Shown here in pieces: positions 44,321 to 53,176 of a stretch of DNA of 64,000 bases. Every line of letters starts with the position of its first letter. Position 1 is the first letter of the stretch. The DNA is from Methylosinus sp. Sm6 (GTDB lineage: Bacteria; Pseudomonadota; Alphaproteobacteria; Rhizobiales; Beijerinckiaceae). The stretch is taken from contig NZ_JAINDZ010000001.1 in the NCBI RefSeq assembly GCF_019802345.1, positions 1-64,000 of the forward strand, in the 5' to 3' direction. Under the pieces are notes generated by a model. It did no database searches, had not been told where the DNA came from, and was given only the letters and a program-made list of their open reading frames with translations. The translations under genes were made by a program, and so were the position numbers.

Positions 44321-44382
44321 AGCGATCAATATAAAAATGTCTTGACCGGCGCGCAATCATCGAATTAACTAGCGATCACTAT
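44320..44382. promoter_or_regulatory. Direct repeats in the TetR/MDR gap, candidate operators
   Basis: TAGCGATCAATAT at 44320-44332 and TAGCGATCACTAT at 44370-44382, 50 bp apart in the same orientation. One touches the TetR start codon, the other lies near the reductase start. Likely binding sites of the TetR protein. Confidence 0.5.
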
Positions 44383-44406
44383 TTTAATCATCGCGAGGAG
44401 AAGACC

Positions 44407-45450
44407 GTGACCAAAGCCGATGTTTCGCAATCAGACACACGCCGCGCTTACCGGCTCGTTCCGACCGATAGCGGTCGCCGTCTCGACCAGGTCGAGGATG
44501 TGGCTCCGGCGCCTGGGCCGGGCGATGTGCTGGTGAGGATAGAAGCCGCGAGCCTCAACTACCGCGACCTGCTCGTCCTGCGCGGTCAGCTCGGAGCCGT
44601 GCGCGAAGGGCTGGTTCCGCTCTCCGACGGCGCGGGGCGGGTTGTGGCGACGGGCAGGAACGTGACGCGCTGGCGCGAGGGGGATCGAGTGGCGCCGATC
44701 TTCTATCGGGACTGGATCGCCGGTCCCTATCGCGAGGCATATGGGCCAGCGGCTCTCGGCGGTGGCGACACCGACGGCGTGCTCGCGGATCTGATTACTG
44801 CTCCCGAAGCCTCGCTGGTGCGCATTCCCGACGAGCTGAGCGTCGAGGAGGCCGCCACCCTGCCGTGCGCCGCCTTGACCGCCTGGCAGGCGCTCGTGGT
44901 CCGCGGTGGGATCGCGGCCGGCGACACGCTTCTGGTGCAGGGAACCGGCGGCGTCGCGCTCTTCGGGCTGCAGATTGCGAGCGCCGTCGGGGCGAGGACG
45001 ATCGTGCTGTCGTCTTCCGACGAAAAGCGCGAGCGCGCCGAAGCGCTCGGCGCCTTCGCGACGGTGAACTACCGCGCGACGCCGGATTGGGACGTCGCGG
45101 TGCGCAAGCTCACCGATGGACTCGGCGTCTCGCACATCCTCGAGCTCGGCGGGCCGGACACGTTCGATCGTTCGCTGCGCGCGCTCGCGGCTTGGGGGCG
45201 CATCGCCCAGATCGGCGTCTTCACCGGCTTCGGGCCGCGCTCGAACCTCATTCGTCTTCAGCTGATCAACGGAACCATCGATGGCGTCAACGTCGGTTCG
45301 GCCGAGCAGTTCGAGGCGATGAACGCCTTTCTCGTCGAACATCGAGTGAAGCCGGTCATCGACAGGAGCTTCGCGTTCGATGAGGCGGAAGCCGCCTACG
45401 ACGAACTCGCGAGCGGTCGCCACTTCGGCAAGCTCGTCATCCGTCTTTGA
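44407..45450 (+). CDS. NAD(P)-dependent medium-chain dehydrogenase (MDR family)
   Basis: A 347-residue protein. The N-terminal GroES-like domain has DVLVRIEAASLNYRDLLVL and VVATGRNVTRWREGDRV. The Rossmann domain has LLVQGTGGVALFGLQIASAV (nucleotide-binding GxGxxG-type loop) and ILELGGPDTFDRSLRAL. It lacks the zinc cysteines, so it is a quinone-reductase/enoyl-reductase-like MDR. It reduces a quinone, enone or similar compound with NAD(P)H. GAGGAGAAGACC precedes the ATG. It is divergent from a TetR gene. Confidence 0.88.
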   Translation: MTKADVSQSDTRRAYRLVPTDSGRRLDQVEDVAPAPGPGDVLVRIEAASLNYRDLLVLRGQLGAVREGLVPLSDGAGRVVATGRNVTRWREGDRVAPIFYRDWIAGPYREAYGPAALGGGDTDGVLADLITAPEASLVRIPDELSVEEAATLPCAALTAWQALVVRGGIAAGDTLLVQGTGGVALFGLQIASAVGARTIVLSSSDEKRERAEALGAFATVNYRATPDWDVAVRKLTDGLGVSHILELGGPDTFDRSLRALAAWGRIAQIGVFTGFGPRSNLIRLQLINGTIDGVNVGSAEQFEAMNAFLVEHRVKPVIDRSFAFDEAEAAYDELASGRHFGKLVIRL

Positions 45451-45482
45451 GCGGGAAACACCATGCCGTTCATAGCCACTTG

Positions 45483-45567
45483 CCTGGTGGCATTGCGTCG
45501 ACGAATTTGAGGTCTCTCGAGAGCGAGCCTTCAGGCTCGCTCAAATCGGCTGAAGCACGCCACTAGC
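45483..45567. repeat. MITE-like element, copy 2 (inverted)
   Basis: The reverse complement begins GCTAGTGGCGTGCTTCAGCC and shares the AGCCTGAAGGCTCGCTCTCG core and TCAAATTCG with copy 1 at 41723-41819. It is about 12 bp shorter. Together the copies flank the 41.8-45.5 kb MarR/AlkD-like/TetR/MDR segment in opposite orientation. Confidence 0.6.
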
Positions 45568-45614
45568 CAAGGCGTCAAAATTCTGCGCCCAGCCGGCCCT
45601 GTCGAGCCGGACGA

Positions 45615-46304
45615 TCACTTCCGCCCGAGAAGGGCCAGAACCTTTTCGGCAACGCTCTTGGAAGAGACCGGATTCTGGCCGGTCACCAGCCGGCCATCGG
45701 TCACGACATGCTCGCCGAAGGCCTTGCCGGCGACAAAATGCCCGCCCGCCGCGCTGAGCCGGTCCTGCAGCAGGAACGGGACGACCTCGGTCAGTCCGAC
45801 CGCGGCCTCCTCGTCATTGGTGAAACCGGTCAATCGCTTGCCGCGGACCAGAGGATGGCCGCCGTCGGCGCGCAGGCTGAGCAATCCCGCCACGCCATGG
45901 CACACCGCTCCGATCGGCCTGTCCTCCGCATGGGCGCGGCCGAGAAGCTGCGAAAGCCCCGGCCAATCTGGAAAGTCCCACATCGTTCCATGGCCGCCGA
46001 CGAGGAACGCCGCGGCGCAATCGGCGGGCGCGTCTTCGGCCCTGATGGTCTGGTCGAGCGCCGAGCGCGCCTCGCGGTCAGCCGCGAAACGCTCCACACT
46101 CGGACCCCGGAAATCCGGGCTCTCGCTGCCGGGATCGATCGGTGGACGCCCGCCCTTGGGGGACACGAGGATCGGGGTGAGCCCGGCGTCCTCGAACACG
46201 TAGTAGGGCGTGGCCAGTTCCTCGTACCAGAGGCCGGTCTTTTTGCCGGCGCCGCCCAGTTCGTCGTGCGAGGTCACGATGAGAAGCACAGTCTCGGAGG
46301 TCAT
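45615..46304 (-). CDS. DJ-1/PfpI family protein (Hsp31-like)
   Basis: A 229-residue protein starting MTSETVLLIVTSHDELGG. The catalytic nucleophile is the Cys in IGAVCHGVAGLLSLRADGG, and YYVFEDAGLTPILVSPKGG and AAFLVGGHGTMWDF are the other family blocks (acidic residue at the active site). Such proteins act as glyoxalase III/deglycase-type or chaperone-like proteins under electrophile stress. Start at 46304, since the longer frame to 46604 is an artefact overlapping other genes. Confidence 0.88.
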   Translation of the reverse strand: MTSETVLLIVTSHDELGGAGKKTGLWYEELATPYYVFEDAGLTPILVSPKGGRPPIDPGSESPDFRGPSVERFAADREARSALDQTIRAEDAPADCAAAFLVGGHGTMWDFPDWPGLSQLLGRAHAEDRPIGAVCHGVAGLLSLRADGGHPLVRGKRLTGFTNDEEAAVGLTEVVPFLLQDRLSAAGGHFVAGKAFGEHVVTDGRLVTGQNPVSSKSVAEKVLALLGRK

Positions 46305-46379
46305 GCCGTCGGTCCTTTGACGTTTTGAGGGATGTGCAGCACTCGGGGCCGGTCGAGCGAGACCAGCGTCCTGACCAGC

Positions 46380-46490
46380 GTCTTGCCGGGTCCCGCCTGC
46401 GTTCAGGCAGCCGGCGAGCCTGCCCATGGACGCCCCGCCGACGGCGTCGACAGCCAACCGGATTTGCGCGCCGCCGGTGAGAACTTGATC
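46380..46490 (-). pseudogene. Remnant of an MDR dehydrogenase
   Basis: The minus strand reads QIRLAVDAVGGASMGRLAGC, then LNAGGT, a typical part of the Rossmann domain of zinc-type alcohol dehydrogenases. No start, no catalytic domain and no proper end are present. It lies between the TfoX-like and PfpI genes. Confidence 0.45.
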
Positions 46491-46494
46491 TGTC

Positions 46495-46860
46495 TCATGA
46501 TGCGCCGCGCTTTCGTTGCGAAACCGAGCGGGCCGCCCTGAGCGCATCCGCCGCCCAGCCGGACAAGCCTTCGGGGTCGTCGAGGATCTCGCTCGGCGCC
46601 TCATAATAAGCCGCGACCGTCACCTGCCCGGAGGCGCCGGCGTAGCTGAATGGGGCGCAGCCATGTCGTTCGAAGGCGCCGCGACTGAGCGCATCGGCCT
46701 TGAGATAGAGGGCGCCCTTCATGACGAAGCCGAACTGAACGCCACCGGCCCGCAGGCTCGCGCCGCCGAAATACCGGCGCACGGAAATCGGGCCGAGACC
46801 TTCGATCCTGGCGGCGTATTCCTCCGCCAGCGCCCGCTGCGTTGGCACGTGGAGGCTCAC
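46495..46860 (-). CDS. TfoX N-terminal-domain protein
   Basis: A 121-residue protein from GTG at 46860. It reads RALAEEYAARIEGLGPISVR, then RYFGGASLRAGGVQFGFVMK, GALYLKADALSRGAFERHGC and FSYAGASGQVTVAAYYEAP, the TfoX_N fold seen in many proteobacterial small proteins of unclear role. Its GTG overlaps the stop of the NTF2-like gene (GTGA), so the two are coupled. Confidence 0.8.
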   Translation of the reverse strand: MSLHVPTQRALAEEYAARIEGLGPISVRRYFGGASLRAGGVQFGFVMKGALYLKADALSRGAFERHGCAPFSYAGASGQVTVAAYYEAPSEILDDPEGLSGWAADALRAARSVSQRKRGAS

Positions 46861-47222
46861 GCCGCGGCGTCTGACGACGTCAGCGGGAAGAATCCGCTGA
46901 TCTCCTTCAGGCGCCCCTCGGCATCGTGATGGGCAAAGCTCGCGCCGAGCTGCAGGACGGCGCCGTCCGCATTCTGGAGCGCCCATCGGGCGAGAGACCG
47001 GCCGTTGTGCGCGACCACCTGGATGATCCGGAAACGGCCGCCCGGCACGCTCTGCTGGAAGCCGGCCATGTAGTCGGACAGCGCGGCCCGCCCCGTCAGC
47101 GGGCCGTTTGGATCGCAGTAGCCGGCGTCGTCGGCGAGGCATTCCTTCAACTCGCTCTCCCGCCGCGCCGGGTCGGACGACCAGATCGCGGCGTAGCGGG
47201 GCCAGAGCTCTTCAGCATCCAT
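46857..47222 (-). CDS. NTF2-like (SnoaL-type) nuclear transport factor 2 family protein
   Basis: A 121-residue alpha+beta protein. It reads MDAEELWPRYAAIWSSDPA, then GYCDPNGPLTGRAALSDYMA and GGRFRIIQVVAHNGRSLARW, typical of the SnoaL-like fold used for small-molecule binding or isomerisation. It overlaps the TetR gene start region by 11 bp and the TfoX-like gene by 4 bp, so all three are a single operon, presumably autorepressed by the TetR protein. Confidence 0.8.
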   Translation of the reverse strand: MDAEELWPRYAAIWSSDPARRESELKECLADDAGYCDPNGPLTGRAALSDYMAGFQQSVPGGRFRIIQVVAHNGRSLARWALQNADGAVLQLGASFAHHDAEGRLKEISGFFPLTSSDAAA

Positions 47223-47760
47223 GGCGCTTCTCCAATGTCTCGAAATGGTACGTAATCATCGCTTCGAGCGCGGCCTTGTCGTAGCCGGCCCGGATCAGAA
47301 CGAGGATGCCCTGATAGAGCGCGAGCAAGGCGACCGCCTCAGTGTCGGCGCCTTCGAGACGATCGGCGAAACACTCGCGGAGGACGGCGAATCCCTCGGT
47401 TACGAAACGAGGCTGATCCTCGCGGCCGAATTCGACCGCGCTGTTGGTGATCAGGCAGCCGGACGAGCCTCCGTCCGGCTCACGCAGGAGAGACAGGAAC
47501 AGCCGCCGAAGGCCCGCGACGCCCGCGCCCTCGGGCGCATGATCCTCGATGCGGCGGGCGAGTACCGTCCGGCTGTAGTGGGCGGATGCGGCCGCGAAGA
47601 GGCCGCGCTTGTCGCGGTAGCTGTTGTAGAGGCTTCCGGACGTCATTCCGGTCGCCTCCTCCAGATCGCGCACCGAACTCGCGGCGAAGCCCTGACGGCG
47701 GAACACATGCATCGCCCCGGTCAAGAGACGGTCTTCGTCGAAGCTGCGTGGCCGGGCCAT
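47212..47760 (-). CDS. TetR/AcrR-family regulator
   Basis: A 182-residue protein. The helix-turn-helix reads LLTGAMHVFRRQGFAASSVR, then DLEEATGMTSGSLYNSYRDK, and RRLFLSLLREPDGGSSGCLI is the family's C-domain motif (with Cys). It heads the TetR/NTF2/TfoX operon. A perfect inverted repeat sits 14 nt upstream of the ATG and is the likely operator. The inducer is unknown, but related regulators respond to electrophiles. Confidence 0.87.
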   Translation of the reverse strand: MARPRSFDEDRLLTGAMHVFRRQGFAASSVRDLEEATGMTSGSLYNSYRDKRGLFAAASAHYSRTVLARRIEDHAPEGAGVAGLRRLFLSLLREPDGGSSGCLITNSAVEFGREDQPRFVTEGFAVLRECFADRLEGADTEAVALLALYQGILVLIRAGYDKAALEAMITYHFETLEKRHGC

Positions 47761-47773
47761 TTCCGGGCCTCCA

Positions 47774-47809
47774 TTTCATAACATCAATTATATAATATGT
47801 GTTATGAAA
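47774..47809. promoter_or_regulatory. TetR operator and promoter palindrome
   Basis: TTTCATAACA at 47774-47783 and TGTTATGAAA at 47800-47809 are a perfect 10-bp inverted repeat separated by an AT-rich centre, just before the TetR ATG. Strong candidate for autoregulation. Confidence 0.7.
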
Positions 47810-47925
47810 CGAAGTCAAGCCCCTTGGTGCAGGGACAGGTCGGTTCCCGCCAATGCCGCGCGAAAACCTTTTGCCCGCGTCATCGGCGGCTGTCGCGACG
47901 AAGCCGAGGCGTTTGTCCTGCGCCG

Positions 47926-48795
47926 CTATCCGGCCATCGCGCGGTGCTCACGGAACGCAGCCGCGAGCGTGCGCAGCGCGGCGCGCGATTTGGGATCGGT
48001 GAGCGACGAGTGCAGCACGATCTCCGACGACGGCAGGCGCGGCAGCCTGAAGCGCTCGCCGATTTCGATGGCGCCGGGCGGAGCAAGGCGACAGGAAAAG
48101 ATGGCCATGGCCAGTCCGGCGGAGACGGCCGCCGCCACCGCGGACGAGCCGCCACCGAGGAATACTTCCGTCCAGGCGATGCCGGCCTCGTCGAGGGCGC
48201 GGGTCGCGATATCGCGCACGCCGCAGGAAGGCGACAGCGCCGCCAATCGCAGAGGCTCGCCCTGCCGATGCTCGAAATTCGGCGCGGCGAACCATCCGAA
48301 ATGTTCCGGCCCGAGAACCTCGCCATCGCGTCGGTCGTCTTCGCGACGAATGATACAGGCGTCCAGCTCTCCACGATCGAAGGCGTCGAGCAGATTGCGC
48401 GAATTCTCGAGGCGGACCTCGATGCGCAGGCCCGGATCATGCGCGTTGAGCTGCGCCAAAAGGGTCGGAAGCTCCGGTCCGGCCACATGCGCGGCAATGC
48501 CGAGCCCGAAGCGGCGCGGGGTCGTGGAGGCGAGCGCCGACAGCGCGGCTTCGTGCGCGGCAAGAAAATCGCGAGCCCGGTCGAGAAAGACGGCGCCATG
48601 AGCGGAAAGCCGGACGTGGCGCGGCGTGCGCTCGATCAGCCGCTGGCCGATCCGTTCTTCCAGGCGCCGCAACTTGACGCTGATCGCTCCCTGGGTGGTT
48701 CCGAGGGCCTCGGCCGCCCGCGTGAAACTCTGAAGGTCGGCGATGGCCACGAACGCCTGGACCGACTCGACATCGAGGGACGCCATTTCAATCAT
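47926..48795 (-). CDS. LysR-family regulator
   Basis: A 289-residue protein. The winged helix reads SVQAFVAIADLQSFTRAAEA, then LGTTQGAISVKLRRLEERIG. The C-terminal substrate-binding domain begins RFGLGIAAHVAGPELPTLLA. It is divergent from an MFS exporter 180 bp away and likely activates or represses it. The ligand is unknown. Confidence 0.87.
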   Translation of the reverse strand: MIEMASLDVESVQAFVAIADLQSFTRAAEALGTTQGAISVKLRRLEERIGQRLIERTPRHVRLSAHGAVFLDRARDFLAAHEAALSALASTTPRRFGLGIAAHVAGPELPTLLAQLNAHDPGLRIEVRLENSRNLLDAFDRGELDACIIRREDDRRDGEVLGPEHFGWFAAPNFEHRQGEPLRLAALSPSCGVRDIATRALDEAGIAWTEVFLGGGSSAVAAAVSAGLAMAIFSCRLAPPGAIEIGERFRLPRLPSSEIVLHSSLTDPKSRAALRTLAAAFREHRAMAG

Positions 48796-48975
48796 CCGAA
48801 TTTGTCGTCTCTGAAATATTCAGTCATAGCATTTTTACATCGTCAAGTTTTGCCTAGGATCAGACCCATCGACAACGGTCGCTCGCATGACTGCCGCGCC
48901 ACCCAGGCCTTGGTCGCCTCGGGGGAACGGCCGCTCGCGGGGCGCCGAGCAATCTCCGTGCTGAAAGGTCTGATC

Positions 48976-50496
48976 ATGTCCTTTGCTTCCTCGCGGCAAG
49001 GCAACCTTGCCTTGGCCGCCATCTGCTTGTCGGCTTTGATGTTCGGCTTCGAAATATCGAGCGTTCCGGCGATCCTGCCGACGCTGGAGAAAGTCCTTCA
49101 CGCCGATTTCCAGCAGCTCCAGTGGACTATGAACGCCTACACCATCGCCGTGGCGACGGTCCTCATGGCGGCCGGCACGCTGGCGGATCGCTTCGGTCGC
49201 AAGCGTCTCCTCATCGTCGCCATTGTTGCGTTCGGCGCAACGTCCCTGCTGTGCGGCCTTGCTCCCGACATGACGATCCTCATCGTCGGGCGCGCGCTCC
49301 AGGGCGCGAGCGGCGGCGCCATGCTGATTTGCCAGATCGCCGTGCTCTCGCATCAGTTCACCACGGCGGCCGATCGCGCCCGGGCTTTTGGCTGGTGGGG
49401 CATCGTTTCCGGGTTCGGTCTCGGCTTCGGCCCGGTGATCGGCAGCGGGATCGCCGCCCTGATGGGCTGGACCTGGGTGTTTCTGATCCACGCCTTCATC
49501 GCCGTTCTGACCGTCGCCCTGGCTTGGCGCGGCGTTCGGGAATCGAAGGATCCAGCCGCTCGGCGCCTGGATCTCGGCGGCGTCGCGACCCTGTCACTGA
49601 CCGTCTTTTGCGTCGCCTATGTCATCACTCAGGGCAGCGAGCTCGGCTTCACCAGCCCGATCGCGCTGGCGATCATCGCCACAGCCGCCCTCAGCCTCAT
49701 CGCCTTCGTCATTGTCGAGCAGATCACGCCGCACCCGATGTTCGATTTCTCGGTGTTCCGAATCCGGCCCTTTTCCGGAGCGCTGTTCGGCTCGATCGGC
49801 ATGAATTTCAGCTTCTGGCCGTTCATGATCTATCTGCCGATCTGGTTTCAGGCGGGGCTCGGGCTCGATGGACTGATGGCCGGCTCGGCGCTGCTCGCCT
49901 ACACCCTGCCGACGCTGGTCGTTCCGCCCTTCGCCGAACGCCTCTCGCTGCGCCTTGGCGCCGGCGCCGTCATCCCGGCGGGACTGTTCGTGATCGGTCT
50001 CGGCTTTTTCATCATGAAGATCGGAGCAGGCGGCGGTCCGGCGGCCTTGCCGACGACGTTGATCGGCGCGTTGCTGGCCGGGATCGGCCTCGGAGCGACC
50101 AACACGCCCGTCACCAACACCACGACTGGATCGGTGTCGAGCGACAGGGCCGGCATGGCGTCCGGCATCGACATGAGCGCCCGGATGATCTCGCTCGCCA
50201 TCAACATCGCGCTGATGGGCTTCGTCTTGCTCGAGGGCGTTCAGAATCGCCTGAGCGCAGCGTCAGGATCATTCGACGCGGCGCAGTTTCGGCGCGTCGC
50301 CGAACAGATCGCCGCCGGAAATATCTCCGCTCTCGATCAGGCCGCCCTGGGAGCGTCGAAAGTGATCGGTCCTGCCGCACATTTGGCCGGCGGCTTCGGA
50401 GACGTGATGCTCTACGGCGCCATCGGAGTCTGGGTGCTCGCCGCGCTCAGCTTCTTCACCTTCGGGAGGAGGAGAGCTGTCGACGGCGCGTCATGA
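48976..50496 (+). CDS. MFS drug-resistance transporter (DHA2-like, 14 TM)
   Basis: A 506-residue inner-membrane exporter. TM1 is ALAAICLSALMFGFEISSVP, motif A is GTLADRFGRKRLLIVAIVAF and motif C-like GIVSGFGLGFGPVIGSGIAA is present. The length and number of hydrophobic segments (about 14) match DHA2 drug:H+ antiporters. It removes toxic compounds using the proton gradient. Start at 48976 because AAAGG precedes the ATG. It is paired with the divergent LysR gene. Confidence 0.9.
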   Translation: MSFASSRQGNLALAAICLSALMFGFEISSVPAILPTLEKVLHADFQQLQWTMNAYTIAVATVLMAAGTLADRFGRKRLLIVAIVAFGATSLLCGLAPDMTILIVGRALQGASGGAMLICQIAVLSHQFTTAADRARAFGWWGIVSGFGLGFGPVIGSGIAALMGWTWVFLIHAFIAVLTVALAWRGVRESKDPAARRLDLGGVATLSLTVFCVAYVITQGSELGFTSPIALAIIATAALSLIAFVIVEQITPHPMFDFSVFRIRPFSGALFGSIGMNFSFWPFMIYLPIWFQAGLGLDGLMAGSALLAYTLPTLVVPPFAERLSLRLGAGAVIPAGLFVIGLGFFIMKIGAGGGPAALPTTLIGALLAGIGLGATNTPVTNTTTGSVSSDRAGMASGIDMSARMISLAINIALMGFVLLEGVQNRLSAASGSFDAAQFRRVAEQIAAGNISALDQAALGASKVIGPAAHLAGGFGDVMLYGAIGVWVLAALSFFTFGRRRAVDGAS

Positions 50497-50536
50497 GATC
50501 GGAGACCGGCAAGCCGGCCGGTCCGCGCGTCTTGCG

Positions 50537-51415
50537 CTATGCCGGGGTCGGCGCGGTCGAGCGACGCGCCACCTCGACGAACAGGCTGCCGGCCCGCGAG
50601 AGCGGCCGCGCCGGCGAAGCGACGAGCCCGAACTCGCGATGCAACGGCGAAGCGAGCTTCGAAACCCGCAAGCCGCGTCGCTGTTCCGGCAGGGTGGATT
50701 CCGGCACGAGGCCGACACCCGCGCCCTCCCGAACCAGGGCAATCGCGCTCGACCAGTCGCGCACCTCGATCTGCACATTCTGGAGTGTCAATCCAGCCGC
50801 GTCGGCGAGCGAGCGGGCGTTCGCATGGCATCCGCCGGTGGCGAGAACGAAGGGCGCGGCCGCCAGTTCGGCCAACGAGACCGAATTACGTCGTGACAGG
50901 GGATGCGCCGCCGGCAGGATCGGAACCCAGGCGTCCCGTCCGAGCGGAACGGCATTTCTGGCCGGAGACGGGTTGAGAACGACGCCGAGGTCGATCGATC
51001 CCGCCGCGAGCCAAGCCTCCACTTCCATGTCGTCGGTTTCGAGCGGCACGAGGTCGATGCCCGGATGGAGCGTGCGAAAACGCCGAAGCAAGGGCGGAAG
51101 GACAGTGGCGAAGACGCTCGGGAACCCGGCCAGACGGATGGCGCCGGTCTCCTCGCCGATCAGCGCCATTGCCTCCCTTTCGATCGCCTCCAGATGCGAG
51201 AGCGCCGCGCGGGCATGGTCGAGCGCGCGTTCTCCGAAGGCGGTCAATTCGACTCCGCGCGGCTGGCGGACGAGCAGCTTCACCCCGAGGCTCTCTTCGA
51301 GAGCGGCCAGGGCTTGGCTCATCCCCGATTGGGTGACGCCGAGCTTGTCGGCGGCCGCGGTGAAGCTGCCGGCTTCGGCGACGGCGATCAGGCTCTGGAG
51401 CTGCGTCATTTTCAT
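50537..51415 (-). CDS. LysR-family regulator
   Basis: A 292-residue protein. Its winged helix reads QLQSLIAVAEAGSFTAAADK, then LGVTQSGMSQALAALEESLG. The effector domain contains AIRLAGFPSVFATVLPPLLR and VREGAGVGLVPESTLPEQRR. It is divergent from a GST gene with 100 bp between, the usual LysR-target arrangement. The effector is unknown. Confidence 0.87.
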   Translation of the reverse strand: MKMTQLQSLIAVAEAGSFTAAADKLGVTQSGMSQALAALEESLGVKLLVRQPRGVELTAFGERALDHARAALSHLEAIEREAMALIGEETGAIRLAGFPSVFATVLPPLLRRFRTLHPGIDLVPLETDDMEVEAWLAAGSIDLGVVLNPSPARNAVPLGRDAWVPILPAAHPLSRRNSVSLAELAAAPFVLATGGCHANARSLADAAGLTLQNVQIEVRDWSSAIALVREGAGVGLVPESTLPEQRRGLRVSKLASPLHREFGLVASPARPLSRAGSLFVEVARRSTAPTPA

Positions 51416-51515
51416 AGTAGGTAAGCTTATATCAGAAATGTGTTCGAGTAATTTTTATCATATCATGAAGCCTGCCAATGTGGGCGGCGATCCACCCTTC
51501 GGCGAGGCCCACACG

Positions 51516-52133
51516 ATGAAGCTCTATTTCGCCCCCGACACCTGTTCGCTCTCGCCGCACATCGTGCTGCAGGAGCTCGGACTGCCCTACGAACTCGTGC
51601 GCGTGAACAATCGGACGAAACGCACATCCGCGGGAGAGGACTTCCTCGCCATCAATCCGAAGGGCTATGTCGCGGCGCTCGAACTCGATACCGGCGAGGT
51701 GCTGACCGAAGGACCGGCCATCGTTCAGTATCTGGCCGACCTGAAGCCGGAGGCGGGATTGGCTCCGGCCGCCGGCACGCTGGCGCGGGTTCGGCTGCAG
51801 GAATGGCTCAACTTCATCACGAGCGAGGTTCATGCCGGCTCGAGCCCGTTGTTCAACAGAGCTTTGCCGGAGGAGGCGCTGGCGATCTTCCGGGATCGGC
51901 TGTTCCGGCGTCTCGGTTTCATCGAGGTGAGCCTCGCATCACGGGATTATCTGGTGGGCGACGGCTTCACGGTCGCCGACGCCTATCTCTTCACCGTGCT
52001 CGGCTGGATGAAGGGTTTTTCGATCGATCTCGACCGTTGGCCGGCGATGGCGCGCTACACGCAACGGATCGGCGCGCGGGCGTCCGTCCAAACTGCTTTG
52101 GCACGGGAGGCGGAGACGGCTCCAGTCAAATGA
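51516..52133 (+). CDS. Glutathione S-transferase family protein
   Basis: A 205-residue protein. The thioredoxin-like domain starts MKLYFAPDTCSLSPHIVLQE, then INPKGYVAALELDTGEVLTE and GPAIVQYLADL, as in beta-class GSTs with a Cys in the first turn (PDTCSL). The helical C-domain ends with GARASVQTALAREAE, a complete family end. It conjugates glutathione to electrophiles. It is divergent from a LysR gene, its likely regulator. ATG at 51516 is preferred to 51465 by family length. Confidence 0.88.
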   Translation: MKLYFAPDTCSLSPHIVLQELGLPYELVRVNNRTKRTSAGEDFLAINPKGYVAALELDTGEVLTEGPAIVQYLADLKPEAGLAPAAGTLARVRLQEWLNFITSEVHAGSSPLFNRALPEEALAIFRDRLFRRLGFIEVSLASRDYLVGDGFTVADAYLFTVLGWMKGFSIDLDRWPAMARYTQRIGARASVQTALAREAETAPVK

Positions 52134-52233
52134 AGGAGCACGCAACTTGCCCGCTCAGGTCATTTCGACACAGCCAGAGCCGGCCCGAGGAGACCAGCGA
52201 CGTCGATGCTGCCCTCCAGCATCAGAAGCGCCT

Positions 52234-53052
52234 TCAGCCTGCGCCTGGGCTCAGAATCGCCCGCATGTCCGGCGTCGCCAGAAGCCGCTGATACTCGCTC
52301 GCCGACAGCGCGTTGATGAGCAGTCGGCCGCTGACATCGGCCTTGATGTATTCGACCGCAAGAAGGCACGTCACCGCGTTGGTCGTCAGAACGGCTTGAT
52401 CGGGGGTGCGGTCGCCGAATTCGGCGACGACAGTCTCGCTGTCATCTGCCACGACCACGGCCAGCCGGCGTCCGGAAAGGCGCAGGCGCGCGCTCGCCCC
52501 GCATTCGGAGAGATCGTATGTGCGCGGTCCGACGAGTGTCCGCTTGCCATAGATCGCCACGTGGGTGTCGACGCCACGCGCCGCCGCTTGCTCGAGCAGC
52601 GGACCGATCTCGTCCATCTCCTCGTCCCAGATGCCCGCAAAGATGCGGCGCTCGGCGCCGGCCGTGACGCGCGCGAACGCCGGGACGATCGTCTGACGGC
52701 TGCGCAACGACCAGACAAGGCCGAGTTCCTCCTGGACGGGCAAGTGATCGAGCTTTTCTTTGGCGGCAAAGACATCGGCGTCGAAGCGAGACCGGGCGAC
52801 GGCCAGCAGGTCGGCGTGCGGAACGGCCGAGTATCGCACCGGTTCCGAACGGTTGACCAGAACCGCCCCTTTGCTCTCCAGCCGCCCGAGCGTTTCATAA
52901 ATTTTGGACGGCGGCACGCCCGCGCCTCGGCCGACCTCGGCGCCCGTCAGGGCGCCTCGACCGACCAGCGCGATGTAGGCCTGCGCCTCATATTGCGAAA
53001 ACCCGAGACGGGTCAGCGTGTTGATCAGTTCTGGGTCGACCGTCATCGGCAT
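52234..53052 (-). CDS. TrmB-family transcriptional regulator
   Basis: A 272-residue protein. The N-terminal winged helix reads INTLTRLGFSQYEAQAYIAL, then GRGAGVPPSKIYETLGRLES and GAVLVNRSEPVRYSAVPHAD, the TrmB signature. A C-terminal PLD-like sensor domain follows (EQAAARGVDTHVAIYGKRT). Family members sense sugars or other small ligands. It is divergent from the small frame/MFS pair with palindromes between. Start at 53052; 53046 is equally possible. Confidence 0.82.
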   Translation of the reverse strand: MPMTVDPELINTLTRLGFSQYEAQAYIALVGRGALTGAEVGRGAGVPPSKIYETLGRLESKGAVLVNRSEPVRYSAVPHADLLAVARSRFDADVFAAKEKLDHLPVQEELGLVWSLRSRQTIVPAFARVTAGAERRIFAGIWDEEMDEIGPLLEQAAARGVDTHVAIYGKRTLVGPRTYDLSECGASARLRLSGRRLAVVVADDSETVVAEFGDRTPDQAVLTTNAVTCLLAVEYIKADVSGRLLINALSASEYQRLLATPDMRAILSPGAG

Positions 53053-53112
53053 CGGGCCGACTGCGTTCCCGCATCGGCCCGCCTCTCGAAAAGCGCCAGA
53101 ATGAATTTGTTG

Positions 53113-53161
53113 ACTACCATGGTGGTAAGTGCCATGAATATCAACTACTCCCTCAGTAGTT
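53113..53161. promoter_or_regulatory. Palindromes in the TrmB/MFS gap
   Basis: ACTACCATGGTGGT at 53113-53126 is a nearly perfect palindrome. AACTACT at 53143-53149 and AGTAGTT at 53155-53161 form a 7-bp inverted repeat. TTGACT just upstream could be a -35. Likely TrmB binding sites and the plus-strand promoter. Confidence 0.5.
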
Positions 53162-53176
53162 AAATAAGCAGCTTCC

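Noticed and set aside
47797-48975. Long upstream extension of the MFS gene at 48976
   Set aside because: The extension is the antisense of the LysR gene and lacks protein-like features; the exporter begins with its first membrane segment shortly after 48976.
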